A stretch of DNA of 64,000 nt from positions 4,582,501 through 4,646,500 of the forward strand of contig NZ_CP102480.1 in the NCBI RefSeq assembly GCF_024662015.1, read 5' to 3'. Below are positions 19,795 to 28,281 of the stretch, in pieces (position 1 is the stretch's first letter; each line of letters begins with the position of its first letter). Origin of the DNA: Nisaea acidiphila. GTDB lineage: Bacteria; Pseudomonadota; Alphaproteobacteria; Thalassobaculales; Thalassobaculaceae. A model generated the notes under the pieces. It saw only the letters and a program-made list of their open reading frames with translations, had not been told where the DNA came from and made no database searches. Both the position numbers and the translations under genes were made by a program.

Positions 19795-20565
19795 TTACCC
19801 GACGGCCTTGATCGCGAGGGCGCGTTCGAGGCTCGCATCCATGGCGTCGCGCCAGCGGGAGAGGGCACCGGCGTCCCGTAACACCTTCAGTCCCTCCTCG
19901 CTGATCCCGCCGGGCGTCAGTAGATCGTCGAGCAATTGCCGCGGCGCGACGTCCGTGCGGTCGATCACCGCGGCCGCGGCCGCATCCGCCATACCGGCGG
20001 TCAGGAGGCGCGCGGGCTCGGGCGGCAGACCGTGCATTTCGGCCCATCCCGACATTTCGTCGAAGAAGGCATAGAGCATCGCGTAGTAGGCGCCGAATAT
20101 GCTTGCCGTTTCGAAAGCGCCCTCGTCTTCGAAGGGGATTGCGGTGCCGAGCTTCCGCAGGACTTCGGCCGCTGTCGGATTTTCCGGATAAAAGGCGGTC
20201 GGACTGCGGCGGAGGCGACTGGTCGCGATTGGCATCGAGCGGACGGCAGTCGCAGGGGCGACAGCCGGGCGGATGGTGTCGAGGCCGATCCCGGCGGCAG
20301 TGGATATGACGACCTGATCGGCACGCCAGGGCAGGCCAGATGCCGTTTCGGCGATCTGCGCAGGCCGGGTGCTGAGAAAAACGACTTCCGAGCGCTCGAT
20401 CACCTCCGCATTGCCGGATGCGATACGGCATCCGAACCGTTCGGCCAGCTCCGCGCTACGGGCTGCATTCCTGGGAGAGAGCAACACGGATAGTCCCGCC
20501 GAGGCCAAACCCTCGGCCAAGCAGGCTCCGAGATACCCCACACCGATTATGCCGACTGAGTTCAT
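19795..20565 (-). CDS. Pyrroline-5-carboxylate reductase-like oxidoreductase
   Basis: A 256-residue protein with an N-terminal Rossmann fold (GIIGVGYLGACLAEGL) and the ProC helical C-terminal domain, including the signature-like LLTPGGISEEGL near residue 220. Classical ProC has a TPGGTT signature; here it is TPGGIS, so it belongs to a divergent branch and may reduce another imine or not act on proline. ATG 20565 has GGAGGAAA upstream; the longer frame to 20619 is not needed. It lies downstream of the signal-less binding protein on the same strand with a 90-base gap. Confidence 0.78.
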   Translation of the reverse strand: MNSVGIIGVGYLGACLAEGLASAGLSVLLSPRNAARSAELAERFGCRIASGNAEVIERSEVVFLSTRPAQIAETASGLPWRADQVVISTAAGIGLDTIRPAVAPATAVRSMPIATSRLRRSPTAFYPENPTAAEVLRKLGTAIPFEDEGAFETASIFGAYYAMLYAFFDEMSGWAEMHGLPPEPARLLTAGMADAAAAAVIDRTDVAPRQLLDDLLTPGGISEEGLKVLRDAGALSRWRDAMDASLERALAIKAVG

Positions 20566-20655
20566 GCAGTTTCCTCCGCCAAAGCGTAGCCTATGCGTAC
20601 GGGGCTCCCGGTCCAACAAGTGCGAAAAGGGAACGGGGGCCGAGTGTATGCGCCG

Positions 20656-21552
20656 TCAGCGGAGCGCAGCGTTCCAGCTCGGTAAGGGGCGTTCTTCATA
20701 GGCGCAATCCCACGCGGCACAGTTTTCCCGTCCTATGACCTCGGCGGGAAGTTCGATCCGCTCCGGTATCGCTTCTCCGTCCAACAGTCGGACTGCCGCC
20801 ATCAGGGCCGTGCATACCAGCGCGGGAGCATCGAAACTGACGGTCGCGAGCATGCGGCCCAACCGGATCGCTTCGATGGCTTCCGGCATGGCATTCATAC
20901 CGACCACGGGCATGGACGCTTCTGTCTCGCCCAGCTCATCGAGGGCACCGAGCGCCATCGCGTCGTTCGCGGCCAGGAGGCCGTCGAGCTGCCTATCCCG
21001 CTCAAGAATTCGCTTCATGGCCTCTTTCCCGCCCGATCTCTGATAATGGCCGACCTCGCGGAGCGCGATGGAGATTCCCGGATATTCTGCTGCGGCATCG
21101 CAAAATCCCTTTGTTCTCGGTGCGGAGGTGGGAGATTGCGGCGATCCTTCGATAAGCCCTATCCGACCATGTCCGCCCAAATTCTCGAACAGATGGCGTG
21201 CCGCTTCTAGAGCCAGATCGTAGTTGTTCGACGTTACAAAGCACTCGGGAGTCACAAGGGCGGAGTGCGCGACGAAGTAGAAGAGCGGAATTCCGGCGTC
21301 TTTCGCTTTCTGCAGTTCCGGGTCCAGAGCGGAGGTATGAACCGGTGCGATCAGAATGGCATCCGGCCTGCTGTCGATCGCGCGTACCAGAATTTCCCTC
21401 TGCTCTTCCAGATCGTCCGGCGTGTCCGGCGACGCTCCGGTCAGGGCGCATCCAAGATTTTCAGCGAGACGGCCTGCCGCGATCTGGGCGCCGACATAGG
21501 CGGGGTTGGACTTGTTCTTGGTCAGGCAGCAGATCCGGTATCCCGTCGCCAT
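20656..21552 (-). CDS. Periplasmic-binding-fold protein lacking a signal peptide
   Basis: A 298-residue type-I periplasmic-binding fold (Peripla_BP_4 style): an opening strand, a KNKSNPAYVGAQIAAGRLAE helix, ILVRAIDSRPDAILIAP, and a hinge region with GLLAANDAMALGALDEL typical of sugar-binding and LacI-type domains. The N-terminus, ATGYRICCLTKNK, starts directly in the first strand. There is no signal peptide and no DNA-binding domain. AAGGAGG is 7 bases before ATG 21552. No hydrophobic leader is encoded in any frame of the 150 bases upstream. It may be a cytoplasmic ligand sensor or an unrecognised export substrate. Confidence 0.75.
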   Translation of the reverse strand: MATGYRICCLTKNKSNPAYVGAQIAAGRLAENLGCALTGASPDTPDDLEEQREILVRAIDSRPDAILIAPVHTSALDPELQKAKDAGIPLFYFVAHSALVTPECFVTSNNYDLALEAARHLFENLGGHGRIGLIEGSPQSPTSAPRTKGFCDAAAEYPGISIALREVGHYQRSGGKEAMKRILERDRQLDGLLAANDAMALGALDELGETEASMPVVGMNAMPEAIEAIRLGRMLATVSFDAPALVCTALMAAVRLLDGEAIPERIELPAEVIGRENCAAWDCAYEERPLPSWNAALR

Positions 21553-21704
21553 CCCCATTCCCTCCTTGGCTTTTTTTGCAGGATGACCGTAATGCGCCTA
21601 GGGTTACAACGATTGAGACAAACGTGGCGCCAGCGTGCCCGTGAGATATGGGAGCATGGGGCTGGGACCATGCCCGAAGGAAAGCGGAAGCGAAGGAGAC
21701 CAGC

Positions 21705-22097
21705 ATGGATGCCGTGACCGGAGGCTGCCTCTGCGGCAAGGTCCGCATCGAGGCGAAAGGGCGTCCTTACCGGGTGGGAATTTGCCACTGTCTCGATTGC
21801 CGTAAGCATCACGGCGCGCTGTTTCACGCCTCAGCGATTTTTCCGGCGGACGCGGTGACAATCGAAGGTGAAACCGGGTCCTATCAGGGGCGGCATTTCT
21901 GTCCGAGTTGCGGGTCGACGGTGTTCGGGGAAAGCGGGGACGAGATAGAAGTGAACCTGGGTTCGCTCGATGCGCCGGATCAGCTGACACCGACTTATGA
22001 GCTCTGGACTATCCGCCGCGAATCCTGGCTGCCGCCGTTTCCGCTGAAGAGGCATTACGAACGAGATCGGGAAACCACCGAGCGCAACGAGGACTAG
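21705..22097 (+). CDS. GFA/CENP-V zinc-binding protein
   Basis: A 130-residue member of the glutathione-dependent formaldehyde-activating (GFA) family. Zinc-binding cysteines are in GGCLCGKVR, CHCLDCRK and CPSCGS. Most members of the family are not true formaldehyde-activating enzymes, so the function is open. ATG 21705 is 6 bases after GAAGGAGA. It is divergent from the binding-fold gene. Confidence 0.88.
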   Translation: MDAVTGGCLCGKVRIEAKGRPYRVGICHCLDCRKHHGALFHASAIFPADAVTIEGETGSYQGRHFCPSCGSTVFGESGDEIEVNLGSLDAPDQLTPTYELWTIRRESWLPPFPLKRHYERDRETTERNED

Positions 22098-22131
22098 GCT
22101 TCGATAAGTCAGGAAACAGCGAGAGAGAGAA

Positions 22132-22224
22132 TGGCGGAGGGGAAGGGATTCGAACCCTCGATAGGGCTTATAACCCTATAACGGTTTAGCAAACCGCCGC
22201 CTTCAGCCACTCGGCCACCCCTCC
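22132..22224 (-). tRNA. tRNA-Ser (anticodon GCU)
   Basis: A 93-base class II tRNA read on the minus strand. The acceptor GGAGGGG pairs with CCCCTCC, followed by discriminator G and an encoded CCA. The anticodon stem-loop has GCT at 22188-22190 (plus-strand AGC). A long variable arm and the T-loop TTCGAATC are present. It decodes AGC/AGU serine codons. Confidence 0.97.
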
Positions 22225-22370
22225 GCACGGGGCATCAGCGTGGGGCAAGCCCACAAACACGGCGTATGCTGCGCTCCTTCTATGCGGGCGCCTCTGCGCT
22301 GTCAACGCATGGCGCCCGCCGGATGACAGATTTTTTTCGGCGTTCCCCGAGTGCCGCGGAAATGCTGGAC

Positions 22371-23987
22371 TCAGCGGTTGCCGAGGATGATGTCGCTGGC
22401 CTTTTCCCCGACCATGATGGAGGGGGCATTGGTGTTGCCGGAGGGGATGGTGGGGAAAATCGAGGCATCCGCCACGCGCAGATTCTCAAGCCCGTGCACC
22501 CGCAAATCCTCGCGGATGACATCATTCGCCGGATCCGGGCCCATGCGGCAGGTGCCGGAAGGGTGGAAGACCGATCCGCCGGTATTGCGGAAATAGTCCA
22601 TCATTTCGTCGTCGCTACGCACGTCCGGGCCCGGCGAGACTTCCGCTTCGATCACCTCGCGCATGGTCGGCGTATCGGTCAGTTTCCGCATGAATTTGAA
22701 GCCCTCGAGATTTTCCTGCTGATCGAACTCGGTCGAGAGATAGTTCGGCTGGATTTCGGGCGCCTCGTGCGGGTCCGCCGAGCGCAGCTTCAGATATCCG
22801 CGGCTCGTTGGGCGGCATTGCGAGATGCTGGTGAGGAAGGCCGCGTAGGGATCCGGATGCATCAGCGCGCGCTTGCCCGGCGCGCCCTTCTGGTAGCTGA
22901 GCGGGGAGAAATAAAGCTGCATGTTCGGGCGCGAGAGGTCGGGCCGGGTGCGAATGAAGCCGCCGGCCTGGTTCAGGCTCATGCCGACCGGTCCCCGCAG
23001 GGTCAGCAGATAGCGCATGCCGGCAAGAGCGCGGCCCCACCATGGCGCGAGTTCGTTGTTCAACGAGGGCCGGCGCGAGCGGAACATCTGGTCGACGATG
23101 TAATGGTCCATCAGGTTACGCCCGACGCCGGGCCGGTCGGTATGGACCGCGATGCCCAGATTGCGCAGTTCCTCGGCCGGGCCGATTCCGGATTGCAGCA
23201 GAAGGGCGGGGCTGCCGATGGCGCCGCCCGCGAGAATGATTTCGGCCCCGGCCGTCGCACTTCGCGGAACGCCGTGGGCGCGGTATTCGATCCCGGTCAC
23301 CCGCCTACCGTCGAACAGAAGCCGCTCCGCGACCGCATTCGTCTCGATCTTCAGGTTCGGACGTCGCCGCGCCGGCCAGATATAGGCCCGGGCCGCCGAC
23401 ATGCGGAAACCGTTGCCGATGGTGAAATGGTAGGGGCCGACGCCTTCCTGGCTGGCACCGTTGAAATCCGGATTGACCGGAACGCCCGCTTCGGCGCCCG
23501 CCTTGAAGAAATCGGCGCACAGCGGGTGCAAATCCTCAAGCGGCGCGGTGACTTTCACCGGACCGGAGCCGCCATGCCAGGCACTCTCACCGTCCTGATG
23601 GGCCTCCATGCGCTTGTAGACCGGCAGCACGTCGTCCCAGCCCCAGCCGGGATTTCCGGCCGCTTTCCAGTCTTCGTAGTCTTCCGCCTGGCCGCGGACA
23701 TAGACCATGGCGTTGATCGAGCTGGAGCCGCCGAGCACCTTGCCGCGCGGCCAGTAGGTTTGCCGGTTGCCCGCCGTCGGCACCGGGTCGGACATGTACA
23801 TCCAATTGACCGACGGGTCGTAGAAGGACTTGCCGTAGCCGATCGGGATCTGGATCCAGAACTGCCGGTCGTCGCCCCCGGCCTCGAGCAGAAGCACTCG
23901 GTGCCGGCCGCTCTCGCTGAGACGGGCCGCGAGCGCGCAGCCGGCCGATCCGGCGCCGACGACGATGTAATCGAAACGATCTGTCAC
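22371..23987 (-). CDS. GMC family oxidoreductase (choline-dehydrogenase-like)
   Basis: 538 residues. The FAD Rossmann motif is GAGSAG at 11-16, the GMC signature region is WPRGKVLGGSSSIN near 80-93, and the C-terminal active-site segment HPSGTCRMG precedes VADASIFPTIPSGNTNAP. It would oxidise an alcohol to an aldehyde or acid. The start is GTG 23987, 2 bases after the MocR regulator stop, so it is co-transcribed with that regulator. It shares family but not operon context with the second GMC gene at 39788-41389. The alcohol substrate is not readable. Confidence 0.92.
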   Translation of the reverse strand: MTDRFDYIVVGAGSAGCALAARLSESGRHRVLLLEAGGDDRQFWIQIPIGYGKSFYDPSVNWMYMSDPVPTAGNRQTYWPRGKVLGGSSSINAMVYVRGQAEDYEDWKAAGNPGWGWDDVLPVYKRMEAHQDGESAWHGGSGPVKVTAPLEDLHPLCADFFKAGAEAGVPVNPDFNGASQEGVGPYHFTIGNGFRMSAARAYIWPARRRPNLKIETNAVAERLLFDGRRVTGIEYRAHGVPRSATAGAEIILAGGAIGSPALLLQSGIGPAEELRNLGIAVHTDRPGVGRNLMDHYIVDQMFRSRRPSLNNELAPWWGRALAGMRYLLTLRGPVGMSLNQAGGFIRTRPDLSRPNMQLYFSPLSYQKGAPGKRALMHPDPYAAFLTSISQCRPTSRGYLKLRSADPHEAPEIQPNYLSTEFDQQENLEGFKFMRKLTDTPTMREVIEAEVSPGPDVRSDDEMMDYFRNTGGSVFHPSGTCRMGPDPANDVIREDLRVHGLENLRVADASIFPTIPSGNTNAPSIMVGEKASDIILGNR

Positions 23988-23989
23988 TT

Positions 23990-25510
23990 TCAGGGTTCCA
24001 TTCCGGGTCGCGTGTGTTGATTGCTGAGTTCGGTCTCGAGAATGCCGGCGAGCCGCTTGACGCCGTGTTCGATGTCTTCCGGCGGCACACCGCTAAAGCC
24101 GAGTACCAGTCCGGTCTTGTCCAGGGGCGTCATCGCGTAGCGTCCGAAAGGCGTCACGGTGATCCCGTCCGCATCCGCCGCCCTGGTGACGGCATTCTCG
24201 TCGAGGCCCGTGGCGAGCCGGCCGGTCGTATGGAGGCCGGTATCCGTCGGCTTAAGGGTGAGCAGGCCCGGAAGATGCTTCGACGCGCAGTCCATAAGGA
24301 CTTGGTAGCGCTCGGTATAGATCCGCCGCATCCGGCGCAGGTGGGTGGCGAAGTGTCCTTCATCCATGAAACCGGCAACGACCGCCTGGCTGTTGAGCGG
24401 CGCGGTCGGAAGATAGGTCTCGAAGAGATGCTCCAGGACAGGCACGAACGGAGGCGGGGCCAGGATGTAGCCGAGCCGGAGTGCCGGGAAGAGAGTCTTG
24501 GAAAAGGTGCCGACATAGAAGACCCGGTCTGCGTGGTCGATGCTCTTCAGTGTCGGGATGGGGTGGGTCCCATAATAGAACTCGCCGTCGTAGTCGTCCT
24601 CGATGATCCAGGCATCGGCGCTTTCGGCCGCGTTGAGCAGGACGAAGCGGCGCTCCAGGCTCATGGTGACGCCGAGCGGTTGCTGGTGCAGCGGCGTGAC
24701 GAAGGCGAGCCGGAAGCCGGGTGCCTGTCGCAGCCCCTCCGCCACATCGAGGCCGTCTCCGTCGATTGGCAAGGGCACGAGATCGCCTCCCGCCGCCCTG
24801 ATCGCGTTCTGCGCGCCGATCGCGCCGGGGTTCTCGAACCAGACCTTGTCGCCCGGCTTCAGCAACATGCTGGAGATGATATGGAAGCCGTGCTGCGCAC
24901 CGTTGGTGACGAAGATCTGTCCCGGCTCGCAATTGATCCCCTGGTTCGCCTTCAGGTGAGCAGCGATAGCATGGCGCAACGGTGGAAACCCGGTGACGTT
25001 CCCGTAGCCCAGCATCAGATCGCGATGCGTGCGCCAATGCTTGTTCGATTGCCGCGTCCATTGCGCGACCGGGAACATGTCGACGGCGGGAAGTGCGGTC
25101 GTGAAGGCGCGGATCGTGTGCGGGAGCCGCACCGTGAAGTCCGCGCCGAACGTCACGGCGGGTCGCGGGACGGATGGTTCCGGCGCGCTTTCGAGCTCCG
25201 TTTTGGGCTCCGGCGGGCCGGAGATGTCCTCTCCGAGGCGCACCGAGTCGCTGACATAGGTTCCGGCGCCCGTGCGCGCTTCCAGTAATCCTTCCGCGAT
25301 GAGGCGCTCGAAGACCTCGACCATGGTCGTGCGCGAGACGCCGAGATCCCGGGCGAGGGTGCGGGTCGCTGGCAGCCTTTCGCCCGCCCTGAGGCCGCCA
25401 GAGAGAATGATCTCCCGGATCGACGATGCGATCTGCGTCGCCAACAGGCGTGGCGAGTCATGGTCGATGCGGATGGCGCTGAGCAAGGCGCCGGCGGCAC
25501 GTTTCACCAT
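23990..25510 (-). CDS. MocR/PdxR-type regulator (GntR helix-turn-helix plus aminotransferase domain)
   Basis: About 506 residues. The N-terminal GntR winged helix contains RLPATRTLARDLGVSRTTM. A ~110-residue linker leads to a fold-type I aminotransferase domain with the PLP lysine in GTFSKTLFPALRLG and IIEDDYDGEFYY upstream. Such regulators sense an amino compound through PLP. ATG 25510 is chosen; the longer GTG start at 25618 would place a 33-base promoter element (25547-25579) inside the gene. It is divergent from the enolase-family gene and co-transcribed with a GMC oxidoreductase. Shared promoter elements suggest it also controls the ABC transporter genes. Confidence 0.87.
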   Translation of the reverse strand: MVKRAAGALLSAIRIDHDSPRLLATQIASSIREIILSGGLRAGERLPATRTLARDLGVSRTTMVEVFERLIAEGLLEARTGAGTYVSDSVRLGEDISGPPEPKTELESAPEPSVPRPAVTFGADFTVRLPHTIRAFTTALPAVDMFPVAQWTRQSNKHWRTHRDLMLGYGNVTGFPPLRHAIAAHLKANQGINCEPGQIFVTNGAQHGFHIISSMLLKPGDKVWFENPGAIGAQNAIRAAGGDLVPLPIDGDGLDVAEGLRQAPGFRLAFVTPLHQQPLGVTMSLERRFVLLNAAESADAWIIEDDYDGEFYYGTHPIPTLKSIDHADRVFYVGTFSKTLFPALRLGYILAPPPFVPVLEHLFETYLPTAPLNSQAVVAGFMDEGHFATHLRRMRRIYTERYQVLMDCASKHLPGLLTLKPTDTGLHTTGRLATGLDENAVTRAADADGITVTPFGRYAMTPLDKTGLVLGFSGVPPEDIEHGVKRLAGILETELSNQHTRPGMEP

Positions 25511-25546
25511 GAATGCGGCTGGCTCCAGATCGAGAAAGGTGGATGC

Positions 25547-25579
25547 GAATTGGTTTGGTGTTTTCTCGAAAATGGACCT
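25547..25579. promoter_or_regulatory. Shared 33-base element, copy 1 (MocR/enolase-family divergent promoter)
   Basis: A 33-base block starting GAATTGGT and ending AATGGACCT matches a block at 28126-28158 in 28 of 33 positions, in the same orientation. Further AATTG-type repeats follow (AATTG at 25582-25586 and AATTGGT at 25593-25599), with GGACC...GGTC symmetry. MocR regulators are known to bind repeated half-sites, so this is a good operator candidate. Confidence 0.65.
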
Positions 25580-25677
25580 TAAATTGCGTCCAAATTGGTC
25601 GTCAAGATAGCGAAACACTTAAAACGCTAGACTGATCGCGGTCGAAGCGCGGAAGCCAAAGCTCTGGATATCCACTC

Positions 25678-26778
25678 ATGAAAATCACCAAGATCGAGAC
25701 CTTTAGCACCGAATTCGTCGGCTTTGTCCGCGTGACGGCAGAGGATGGCAGCCAGGGCTGGGGGCAGGTTTCGACCTACAATTCCGATATCTCCGCCAAG
25801 GTGCTACACCGCCAGGTAGCGCCCTATGCGCTCGGCTGGGACGCGTTCGATCTCGACGGCCTGATGCGGATCATTCCGGAGCGGGAGCATAAATTCCCCG
25901 GCGCCTATCTGCGCCGCGGCATGGCGGGCGTGGACACCGCGCTCTGGGATCTCTACGGCAAGCGCGAGGGCAAGAGCGTCTGCGAGCTGCTCGGCGGTAC
26001 GCCGCGTCCGTTTCGGGTCTATGCCTCGAGCATGCGGCGCGACATCACGCCCGCTGACGAGGTGGAACGCCTGAAACGGCTGCAGGGCGAATGCGGCTAT
26101 GACGCCTTCAAGGTCCGGATCGGCAGCGAATACGGCCATGACGTCGACGAATGGCCGGGCCGGACGGAGGAAATGATCGGCGCGATGAGCGCCGCATTCG
26201 GCGGCAAGGCCGATTTGCTGGCGGACGCCAACAGCTGCTTCACCCCGAAACGGGCCATCGAGGTTGGCCGGATGATGGAGGAAAAGGGCTTCTGCCATTT
26301 CGAGGAACCCTGTCCCTATTGGGAACTCGAATGGACGAAGGAAGTCGCCGACGCCCTCGATATCGACGTGACCGGCGGCGAGCAGGATTGCGATCTCGCG
26401 CATTGGCGGCGGATGGCCGGGATGCATGCCGTCGACGTGCTGCAACCCGACATTCTCTATATTGGCGGCATCCACCGGACATTGCATGTGGCGGAGCTGG
26501 CCAAGAAGTACGGCATGGCCTGTACTCCGCACTCGGCCAATCTCGGCCTGGTGACGGTCTTCAGCCTGCATCTGATGGGCGCGATAGAGTCCGCCGGACC
26601 CTATGTCGAGTTCTCGATCGAGGATTTCGATTACTACCCCTGGCAGAAGGATCTCTACGACCCGTTCCCGGTCGCGCGGGATGGGAAGGTGGAAATCCCG
26701 GCTGGACCGGGTTGGGGCGTCGAGATCCGGCAAGACTGGCTCGAGCGTGCGCAGTATGAATGTTCCGAACTCGATTGA
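25678..26778 (+). CDS. Enolase superfamily enzyme, mandelate racemase/muconate lactonizing type
   Basis: 366 residues. Metal ligands are Asp183 (LLADANS), Glu209 (FEEP) and Glu235 (TGGEQD). Catalytic residues are Lys145 and Arg147 in AFKVRIG, with a His285/Asp258 dyad (CTPHSAN and LQPDIL) like the mandelate-racemase subgroup. Such enzymes abstract a proton next to a carboxylate, giving racemisation or dehydration, often of sugar acids. The downstream oxidase starts 17 bases after the stop. Context with an amine-type oxidase and a polyamine-type ABC transporter leaves the substrate open. Confidence 0.88.
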   Translation: MKITKIETFSTEFVGFVRVTAEDGSQGWGQVSTYNSDISAKVLHRQVAPYALGWDAFDLDGLMRIIPEREHKFPGAYLRRGMAGVDTALWDLYGKREGKSVCELLGGTPRPFRVYASSMRRDITPADEVERLKRLQGECGYDAFKVRIGSEYGHDVDEWPGRTEEMIGAMSAAFGGKADLLADANSCFTPKRAIEVGRMMEEKGFCHFEEPCPYWELEWTKEVADALDIDVTGGEQDCDLAHWRRMAGMHAVDVLQPDILYIGGIHRTLHVAELAKKYGMACTPHSANLGLVTVFSLHLMGAIESAGPYVEFSIEDFDYYPWQKDLYDPFPVARDGKVEIPAGPGWGVEIRQDWLERAQYECSELD

Positions 26779-26795
26779 GCGCGACCGGAGCAGAA

Positions 26796-28094
26796 ATGCA
26801 GCAGAACATTTTTACCGAAAACTTCACCACCGATCCCTATTGGTGGACCGAAACCTCGCGCCCGGATGTCGGGTGGACGGATCTGCCTGGGCAGGTGGAT
26901 GTTGCGGTCGTCGGCTCCGGCTATACGGGGTTGTCGGCGGCGCTTGAGCTTGCAAGGGCAGGGCGGTTGGTCCTCGTGTTCGATGCCGAGGATGCGGGCT
27001 GGGGCTGCAGTACCAGGAACGGGGGCCAGATCAGCCGCTCGATCAAGCCCGGCTACGAGGAACTGACGCGGCGCTATGGTTCCAACACCGCGTTCGGGAT
27101 CATCCGCGAGGGCGCAAACGCGCTCGACTGGATCACGGATTTTGTCGCCGCCGAGAAGATTGACTGCGATTTCGCTGTCCCGGGAAAATTCACGGCGGCG
27201 CACAACCCGGCACAATTCGAGAAGATGGCGCGTGCGGCGGAGAACCAGCCCGAGGGGCTTGAGGAACCGCTGCGCGTGGTGACGCAGGCAGAGCAGCATG
27301 CGGAGATCGGAACGGATGCCTATTACGGCGGCGTTGTGAACGAGAGCACCGCCTCTCTAGATCCGGCGAAGTTCCACGCGGGTCTCCTCGCACGGGTCCG
27401 TGAGGCCAGCGTGCAGATCGCTACGCATTGCCCGGTCACTGAGATAGAGCAGAGCGCCCCGGGCTTCGTCGTGAAGACGCCTCGGGGACCGGTGCGGGCG
27501 CGCAACGTGCTCGTGGCCAGCAATGGATATGTCGGTCCGGAGTCCGGCTGGCAGCGCCGCCGGGTCATTCCGATCGGCAGCTATATCATCGCCACCGAAG
27601 CGCTTCCCAAAGAGCAGATGGACCGGCTTTTGCCGACCGACCGAATGCTCGGGGACAGTCGCAAGGTCGTCTACTATTACCGGGCCTCGCCGGACCGGAG
27701 TCGAATTCTCTTTGGCGGACGTGTATCCGCGGGCGAGACCGATCCGCTGAAAAGCGCACCTTTGCTCCGCCGCGATCTGGCCGGGATCTTCCCGGAACTG
27801 GCGGATGTCCGGGTCAGTCATTCCTGGATGGGTTTCGTTGCCTATACCTTCGATACGCTGGCGCATGTGGGCTGTAATGAAAATGTCCACTTTGCGATGG
27901 GATACTGCGGCTCTGGTGTATCCATGTCGGGGTATCTGGGAATGCGCGCCGCACAGCAGATTCTGGGTCTCAAAGAGGGGAGTACTGCCTTCGACGGGAT
28001 CGGTTTCCCGACGCGCCCCTTCTATACCGGCCGTCCCTGGTTCCTCGCGGCGTCGGTTGCCTATTACCGCTGGCGCGATGGCCTGAACCGGTAG
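26796..28094 (+). CDS. FAD-dependent amine/amino-acid oxidoreductase (DadA/PuuB-like)
   Basis: 432 residues. WWTETSRPD near the start followed by VAVVGSGYTGLSAALELA is the layout of gamma-glutamylputrescine oxidoreductase (PuuB) and related D-amino-acid dehydrogenases; STRNGGQISRS is the FAD-contacting segment. The C-terminus contains YCGSGVSMSGYLG, where these enzymes close the FAD site. ATG 26796 has CCGGAG upstream; the frame start at 26760 overlaps the preceding gene. It probably oxidises an amine to an aldehyde or imine. The neighbouring polyamine-type transporter supports an amine substrate. Confidence 0.85.
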   Translation: MQQNIFTENFTTDPYWWTETSRPDVGWTDLPGQVDVAVVGSGYTGLSAALELARAGRLVLVFDAEDAGWGCSTRNGGQISRSIKPGYEELTRRYGSNTAFGIIREGANALDWITDFVAAEKIDCDFAVPGKFTAAHNPAQFEKMARAAENQPEGLEEPLRVVTQAEQHAEIGTDAYYGGVVNESTASLDPAKFHAGLLARVREASVQIATHCPVTEIEQSAPGFVVKTPRGPVRARNVLVASNGYVGPESGWQRRRVIPIGSYIIATEALPKEQMDRLLPTDRMLGDSRKVVYYYRASPDRSRILFGGRVSAGETDPLKSAPLLRRDLAGIFPELADVRVSHSWMGFVAYTFDTLAHVGCNENVHFAMGYCGSGVSMSGYLGMRAAQQILGLKEGSTAFDGIGFPTRPFYTGRPWFLAASVAYYRWRDGLNR

Positions 28095-28125
28095 GCGGCC
28101 CGCATCAGGATGCATGCTCTTCGCA

Positions 28126-28158
28126 GAATTGGTCTGGCGTTTATTCGAGAATGGACCT
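28126..28158. promoter_or_regulatory. Shared 33-base element, copy 2 (upstream of ABC binding protein)
   Basis: This block matches the element at 25547-25579 at 28 of 33 positions and ends with the same AATGGACCT, 123 bases before the ATG of the binding-protein gene. It lies in the 187-base region without a gene between the oxidase and the transporter. It is the likely control site of the transporter operon. Confidence 0.6.
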
Positions 28159-28281
28159 GTTCTGCGGGCCAATCCGGTCTTTCAATTTTCTGTAATGGGC
28201 AGGATTGGGAGTAATCCCGGGGCCCGGCTCGGATGCCGCCCTTCGAAAAGACCCATAGAAACGAACAGCGGAGTAACTCAC

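Noticed and set aside
21553-21704. Hidden signal peptide for the binding-fold protein by frameshift
   Set aside because: All three minus frames upstream were read; only a short frame ending in a stop codon is present, with no hydrophobic core.
22098-22371. Integration site next to tRNA-Ser
   Set aside because: No integrase and no duplicated tRNA end were found on either side.
22266-24020. 584-residue frame opposite the first GMC gene
   Set aside because: The GMC enzyme has FAD and active-site motifs on the minus strand. The plus frame also runs across unrelated intergenic sequence.
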